Assembly (NCBI GenBank): GCA_025965695.1
Contig: JAOPWM010000133.1
Span: 39,711 to 103,710 of the forward strand
Direction of reading: 5' to 3'
Origin: Blastococcus sp.
GTDB taxonomy: Bacteria; Actinomycetota; Actinomycetes; Mycobacteriales; Geodermatophilaceae
DNA: 64,000 nucleotides
Shown: one piece after another, positions 60,054 to 64,000 of the stretch
Layout of the letters: each line of letters opens with the position of its first letter
Position numbering within the stretch: the first letter of the stretch is position 1
Position numbers and translations under genes: made by a program
The notes under the pieces: model-generated
Told to the model about the DNA's origin: nothing
What the model saw: only the letters and a program-made list of their open reading frames with translations
Database searches by the model: none

Positions 60054-60845
60054 TCAGCAGTCTGCCCCGGGGACGACGTACAGGGTCACCGCTGCCCGCT
60101 TCAGTGCCGTAGCGACGTCCGGCGGCACCCATGGGCCGGCGACGAGCGCCGTCAGCCGGTCCAGCGGTGCCACGCGGGCCGGGGCGGAACGGGTGAAGGC
60201 CTCAGGCGTCGAGATGAGCACGACCTCATCTGCTATCTCCATCAGGCGACGTTCCACGCTCGCCTCCGCGGGCGACCGCGCATACGTTCCCCGGGAGTCG
60301 ACGGCGAACGGCGAAACGAAGAACGTCCGCGCGCGCAACTGGTCGACAGCGGCCTCCGTCGTGGGACCGACGAACGCACGGCGGTCGCCGAGGAGTTCAC
60401 CCCCGAGCGCCACCAGCCGCGTCGCCCCCATCCGTTCGGCGAGCAGCTGGATCACGGGCATCGAGTGCGTGATGACACAGCCGCCGAAGTCCTCCGGCAG
60501 GGCTCGGGCCAGCGCATAGGCCGTCGGGCCGGCGTCGATCGCGATCGTGTCTGTCGCGCCGACGAGACTGGCTGCGCGTCCCGCGACACGTTCCTGCGCC
60601 TTCGTGTGCGCCTCGTCCGGGAAGGCGGCCCCTCGCGCACCTGGGTTCAGGCTGGCTCCCCCGTGCACCAACCGCAGGTCTCCGGTGCCCTCCAGCGTGT
60701 GGAGGTCCCGGCGGATGGTCATGTGGGAAACGCGCAACTCGCGGGCGAGTTCGGCGATCGAGACGAAGCCGACAGCCCGGAGCGTCGACAGGATCCGCGC
60801 GCGCCGCTCGGCAGCAGCCTCGTAGCGGAGATCTACGTCGCTCAC
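60054..60845 (-). CDS. DeoR/GlpR-family transcriptional regulator
   Basis: This 263-residue regulator has an N-terminal DeoR helix-turn-helix (RILSTLRAVGFVSIAELARE, HMTIRRDLHTLEGTGDLRLV, about 16-60) and a sugar-phosphate-sensing domain (DTIAIDAGPTAYALARALPE, LGGELLGDRRAFVGP). Ligands are usually sugar phosphates. The start GTG overlaps the LacI stop (GTGA), so the two regulators are translationally coupled, a rare pairing. The preceding frame is open but shadows LacI. Confidence 0.9.
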   Translation of the reverse strand: MSDVDLRYEAAAERRARILSTLRAVGFVSIAELARELRVSHMTIRRDLHTLEGTGDLRLVHGGASLNPGARGAAFPDEAHTKAQERVAGRAASLVGATDTIAIDAGPTAYALARALPEDFGGCVITHSMPVIQLLAERMGATRLVALGGELLGDRRAFVGPTTEAAVDQLRARTFFVSPFAVDSRGTYARSPAEASVERRLMEIADEVVLISTPEAFTRSAPARVAPLDRLTALVAGPWVPPDVATALKRAAVTLYVVPGADC

Positions 60846-61849
60846 GACCTGTCGTCCTCGTCCTTGCCACCGACTGGGCCCGCCGGTCCCGTGCTGGCGC
60901 GGACGACGAGCTCGCCGGGAAGCCGGAGGGGACCATGCACCGCACCGTCGCGGCCCGCCACCATGTCCAGCAGCATCCCGAGGGCCGCCGCTCCCGCAGC
61001 GGCCGCGGGAATGCGCACGGTGGTGAGCCGCGGCATGACCATCTCGGCGAGCTGGGTGTCGTCGTGGCCGACGACGCTCACGTCCTGGGGCACCCGGATG
61101 CCGCGATCGGCGAGCCGGTTGATCACACCCACCGCCACTTCGTCGTTGTAGGCGACCACGCCGGTGGCGGACGTGGCGAGAACGAGGTCGCCGGCCCGGA
61201 GGCCGGCCGAGAACCGGGCAGAGAAGGGACCGAGTTCCGACGCGGCGATCCCCAGTCGGCCACAGGCGTCGCGGAACCCACGCAGCCGGACCTCGTTCGA
61301 GTAGCCATCCGGGCCCGCCAGATAGACCAGTTCGCGGTGGCCGAGCGCGTACAGGTGCTCGACGGCGTGACCGGTGGCCTCGTACGCATCGGTGAGGACA
61401 GCGGGGATCCCGTCGAGCAGGCGGTTGGTCATGACCACGGGGGTCATGCCCGCGAGCGCGAGCAGAGTGTCGTCCGACATCTGGGGCGACACGAGCAGCA
61501 GGCCGTCCACCTGGGCGGCCATCGCCCGGGCCCACCGCTCCTCGTCCAGCGCGAACTCGTCCGATCCCGCCACGAACAGGGTGAAGCCGTCGCGGCGCGC
61601 CTCCTTCTGGACCGCCTTGATGGTGACGGCGGAGAAGGAGTTCGCGATATCGGGGACGACGATGCCGATGGTGCCGGTCCGCCCCTGTGCCAACGAGCGT
61701 GCGACGGGGTGGGGCGTGTAGTTCAGCTCGTCGGCAACCGCGATGACCCGACGTCGGGTGTCTGCTGCGACCGTGTCGGGGCGGGTGAACACCCGCGACA
61801 CGGTCGCAGGCGACACGCCCGCTTGTGCTGCGACATCTCGGATGGACAT
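60842..61849 (-). CDS. LacI-family transcriptional regulator
   Basis: The 335-residue repressor has the LacI helix-turn-helix (SIRDVAAQAGVSPATVSRVF, about 2-21), the hinge YTPHPVARSLAQGRTG and the ribose-binding-like effector domain (IGIVVPDIANSFSAVTI, VSVVGHDDTQLAEM). Its operator TGAAACCGGTTTCA lies just upstream. The ligand is probably the sugar or cyclitol that the adjacent porter imports. The frame is open beyond the ATG at 61849 only as a shadow of the FUSC gene. The stop overlaps the DeoR start. Confidence 0.94.
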   Translation of the reverse strand: MSIRDVAAQAGVSPATVSRVFTRPDTVAADTRRRVIAVADELNYTPHPVARSLAQGRTGTIGIVVPDIANSFSAVTIKAVQKEARRDGFTLFVAGSDEFALDEERWARAMAAQVDGLLLVSPQMSDDTLLALAGMTPVVMTNRLLDGIPAVLTDAYEATGHAVEHLYALGHRELVYLAGPDGYSNEVRLRGFRDACGRLGIAASELGPFSARFSAGLRAGDLVLATSATGVVAYNDEVAVGVINRLADRGIRVPQDVSVVGHDDTQLAEMVMPRLTTVRIPAAAAGAAALGMLLDMVAGRDGAVHGPLRLPGELVVRASTGPAGPVGGKDEDDRS

Positions 61850-61875
61850 GACTCCCCCTGGTTGAGCCATAATGA

Positions 61876-61889
61876 TGAAACCGGTTTCA
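61876..61889. promoter_or_regulatory. Perfect LacI-family operator palindrome
   Basis: TGAAACCGGTTTCA is a perfect 14-base palindrome 27 bases upstream of the LacI start. On the minus strand TTGACT at about 61900 and CATTAT downstream flank it as -35 and -10, so bound LacI would block its own promoter. The same spot is upstream of the divergent FUSC gene. Confidence 0.8.
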
Positions 61890-61996
61890 GAAACAGTCAA
61901 GACCTCCGCGCGCCCTCGTTTGAGTCGTTGTCGCCCGACAGGTCGTCGAACGCGCGGCCGGCGCGGAGGGCCGGGAGCGTGGGCCAAGATGAGGAG

Positions 61997-63295
61997 ATGG
62001 GCCGCCTGACACGAAGAGCGTGGCGTGTCCTGACGCTGACGGCCGCCGACGTCCTTCGCCGGGTGCGGCAGCGGGGCTGGTCCGCGCTCCTCCGGGCGGG
62101 ACGGATGACCGCGGCAACAGTCGCCGCCTTCGTCGTCGCCGAACTGGTGGGGTTGCGCACGCCGCCGCCGCTCATCGCCGCCCTCACCGCGCTGCTTGTC
62201 GTGCAGACGACGCTGGCGAGCACGCTGGCGAGCGGCATCCAGCGCGTGTTGAGCGTGGTGGCCGGGGTCGCCCTTGCGGTGCTGTTCGTGTCCGTCGTGG
62301 GGCTCACCTGGTGGAGCCTGGCCGCTCTCGTCGCGGCGTCCATCGTGGTGGGCCAGGTGCTCCGGCTCGGCCCGAACCTGGTGGAGGTGCCGATCAGCGC
62401 CATGCTCGTGCTGGGCGTGGGTTACTCCGCAGGGGCGGAGTCCGTCGGGGCAGGCCGCGTCGTCGAGACCCTCGTCGGGGCGGCCGTGGGTGTGCTGGTC
62501 AACGTGCTGTTCCCACCCGCCGTGCAGACCAAGTACGCCGGGCAGGCGGTGGAGAAGTTCGCGGAAGAGATCGCCGGCCTCCTCGACTCCGCCGCGACGG
62601 TCCTGTCCGCGGGAGCAGTCACCGACGAGCAGGCGACCAGGTGGTTGGACGATGCCCGCCGCCTCAACCGGCACGCGCCCCAGGTCGACCGCGCGCTCGC
62701 CCATGCCGTGGAGAGCCGCCGGCTCAACGTGCGTGCGCTCGGCAGTCCGGCAGTAGGGCCGGGGCTGCGCGAGGGCCTGGACACGCTCGAGCACATCTCT
62801 GTGTCGCTGCGGACCCTGTTCCGCGCCGTCTACGACGCCACTCGCGAGCGGACGGGTGTCCAGGAGGACCCGGACTACGCCGACGAGGTCCGTAGGTCCA
62901 CGGCGTTCGTCATGCATCAGATGGGAGGCGTGGTCCGGGCGTTCGGCCGGTTGCTCCGCCAGGAGCTGGAGACGGCAGGCGAACAGGAGCAGGAGCAGCT
63001 TGCGGAGGCGCTGGAGGAGCTGCGCAGGGCGCGACTGGAAGTCCAGGAGCTACTGCTCGCCGACCCGCGGAGCCGGCACGGACTCTGGGAACTCAACTCG
63101 GCGTTGCTGACGACGGTCGACCGCATGCTCACCGAGCTGGATGTGACGGCATTCGGCCGACTCCGGGCAGACCGCGTCCAGGTGATCACGGCCCGGCAGC
63201 TGGCCGCCCACGCAGGTGAACGGCTGCGGGCCCGAGGCCGGCACCCTCTCGATCGCACGCGAGGCAGGACTCCGCCACGGGCCGGGGGGACCTGA
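61997..63295 (+). CDS. FUSC family/aromatic acid exporter-like membrane protein
   Basis: The 432-residue protein has about six N-terminal membrane helices (TAATVAAFVVAELVGL, LLVVQTTLASTLASGIQ, VLSVVAGVALAVLFVSVVGL, ISAMLVLGVGYSAGAESV) up to about residue 175. A long cytoplasmic helical domain rich in glutamate and arginine follows (EEIAGLLDSAATVLSAGA, LRRARLEVQELLLADPR). It resembles FUSC/DUF939 proteins such as AaeB-type exporters. The substrate is unknown. ATG 61997 abuts GAGGAG, so a slightly downstream start is possible. It diverges from the LacI gene across the operator. Confidence 0.82.
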   Translation: MGRLTRRAWRVLTLTAADVLRRVRQRGWSALLRAGRMTAATVAAFVVAELVGLRTPPPLIAALTALLVVQTTLASTLASGIQRVLSVVAGVALAVLFVSVVGLTWWSLAALVAASIVVGQVLRLGPNLVEVPISAMLVLGVGYSAGAESVGAGRVVETLVGAAVGVLVNVLFPPAVQTKYAGQAVEKFAEEIAGLLDSAATVLSAGAVTDEQATRWLDDARRLNRHAPQVDRALAHAVESRRLNVRALGSPAVGPGLREGLDTLEHISVSLRTLFRAVYDATRERTGVQEDPDYADEVRRSTAFVMHQMGGVVRAFGRLLRQELETAGEQEQEQLAEALEELRRARLEVQELLLADPRSRHGLWELNSALLTTVDRMLTELDVTAFGRLRADRVQVITARQLAAHAGERLRARGRHPLDRTRGRTPPRAGGT

Positions 63296-63574
63296 GTCGA
63301 CACGGACCGCTGGATCCGGCGCGCCGGAGACGAGGTTGCTGTGTCGGCCGGGCGTGCAGTTCCCCGGGGTCAGACGTCCGACACGAGCGGGAGGCAGGCG
63401 CCGGAGACGCAGATGTTCATGCAGTCGTTGGCCTCTCTCGTCTGCCTCGTCGAGGACGGAGGCGCGGTGGGCCGGCACCCCTTCCAGACCTACGCGTCGC
63501 ATCACCGTGTGGACGGCCTACCCCGCCCGACACAGCGCTGACCAGAGCCGGCCGCAGGTACGGCCGCGTTCCGA
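63296..63574. other. Gap with no convincing gene
   Basis: 279 bases between the FUSC stop and the flavoprotein remnant. Short frames, one with MFMQSLASLVCLVEDG, match nothing I recognise. It may be further decay of the adjacent flavoprotein gene, but I see no motif. Confidence 0.4.
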
Positions 63575-63823
63575 GCAGTGGAACGGCGTGGACGCAACGG
63601 TCTGAAGACCGACGCGGTCCCGCATGCTCACCGGCGACGGGCAGCCGATCTCAGGCCTGTACGCCGCGGGCAGTGACCAGGCCAACGTGATGGGCGGGCA
63701 CCACCCCCCGGCGGCATCAACCTCGGCCGGGCCATGACCTTCGGCTACATCGCCCGCCGGCACGCCACCGGTGTCGTCGACTACGAGAATGTCGTTCCCT
63801 TGCCGTTGAACGACGGCAACTGA
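63575..63823 (+). pseudogene. C-terminal remnant of a FAD-binding dehydrogenase (fumarate reductase/ketosteroid dehydrogenase type)
   Basis: Pieces in successive frames spell GLKTDA, then MLTGDGQPISGLYAAGSDQA and NVMGGHHPP, then GGINLGRAMTFGYIARRHAT and a tail ending LPLNDGN with TGA at 63823. Together they match the conserved end of FAD-dependent fumarate-reductase-like proteins (GLYAAGN..GGHYPAGG..LG.AL.FG). Frameshifts near 63620 and 63709 break it, and the N-terminal FAD-binding part is absent. It records a lost catabolic or steroid/organic acid oxidoreductase. Confidence 0.75.
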
Positions 63824-63839
63824 AACCCGGACCGCAAAC

Positions 63840-64000
63840 ATGGTCGACGCGCCACCGCTCGTGATCAGCTCCGACACGCTCGGCACGGAGGTCTCGTTCG
63901 CCGACCGGTGCGTGCGGCCGCAGCCGCCGGGTTCGACGGCATCGGACTGCGCGCGGAGAACTACTGGGCCGCCGACCTCGACGACTCGCGATGCTCGCCG
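63840..64000 (+). pseudogene. Sugar phosphate isomerase/epimerase N-terminus, frameshifted, cut by window edge
   Basis: ATG 63840 begins MVDAPPLVISSDTLGTEVSF and ADR. One base out of frame VRAAAAAGFDGIGLRAENYW and AADLDDSR continue to the edge. The combined sequence matches the start of TIM-barrel isomerases like the one at 31.2 kb (AAAAGFAGIGLHTDD). A missing base near 63903 explains the shift. Only 53 residues are visible, so whether the rest is intact is unknown. Confidence 0.6.

Noticed and set aside
1..64000. CRISPR arrays, tRNA, rRNA, prophage or integrase genes
   Set aside because: No regularly spaced repeats, no cloverleaf or rRNA sequence, and no phage or integrase motifs were recognised by eye; a covariance scan was not possible.

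Overview
The window is high-GC DNA with frequent GTG starts, start/stop overlaps and actinobacterial gene families: DivIVA, LigB-type DNA ligase, the DNA polymerase A-like exonuclease/polymerase, GTP-dependent PEP carboxykinase, and class III cyclases fused to AAA/TPR modules. A soil actinomycete close to Geodermatophilaceae or Pseudonocardiaceae is the best guess. This is inferred from gene content and codon style, not from a search. No rRNA, tRNA or CRISPR array was seen.

Layout. 0-12.3 kb: edge-truncated DNA polymerase A-like gene, pckG, a luciferase-like flavoenzyme, a cyclase/AAA/TPR signalling protein, an ATP-dependent DNA ligase, a VOC protein, a secreted SGNH hydrolase, LysE and DMT transporters, and a decayed Rieske gene. 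12.5-19.5 kb: two globin-reductase fusions followed by an overlapping DivIVA gene, then a complete Fe3+-type ABC importer. 19.6-27.3 kb: polyhydroxyalkanoate (PHA) region with a phasin-like protein, an alpha/beta hydrolase, a PHA depolymerase, a CopG regulator with palindromes upstream, a PhaC-like synthase and an XRE regulator. An inositol-monophosphatase and a fumarylacetoacetate-hydrolase-family gene lie inside it. 27.4-31.1 kb: a LacI regulator with an operator facing an MFS gene, then hemerythrin and GNAT genes. 31.1-39.3 kb: an orphan lower meta-cleavage set (two hydratase-fold enzymes, RidA, DUF2218, a TIM-barrel isomerase) read from beneath a giant LuxR regulator, with LysR and IclR regulators. 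39.3-41.0 kb: a full-length class I-like PhaC.

41.1-45.0 kb is a gene graveyard. A corA gene is broken by a frameshift and by a 1.47-kb IS110/IS1111-type element whose own transposase is frameshifted. Next come a TnpB N-terminus, a dmpF C-terminus, a dmpG N-terminus with a stop codon, and an IclR gene broken in several frames.

45.5-59.8 kb is a co-oriented run on the minus strand. In transcription order it holds a sugar porter, an IclR regulator, an IlvD/EDD dehydratase, a TIM-barrel isomerase, IolD, IolE, an IolG-like dehydrogenase, a second isomerase, an SMP-30 lactonase, a second Gfo/Idh/MocA dehydrogenase, an RraA-family protein and an NDH-2. It looks like inositol catabolism but has no iolB, iolC, iolJ or iolA in the window. 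It carries instead the enzymes expected for an oxidise, open lactone, dehydrate, aldol-cleave route. NDH-2 could reoxidise the NADH the dehydrogenases make. 60.0-61.9 kb holds an overlapping DeoR-LacI regulator pair with a palindromic operator, followed by a FUSC-family membrane protein. The right edge (63.6-64.0 kb) is decayed again: a flavoprotein C-terminus and a frameshifted isomerase N-terminus.
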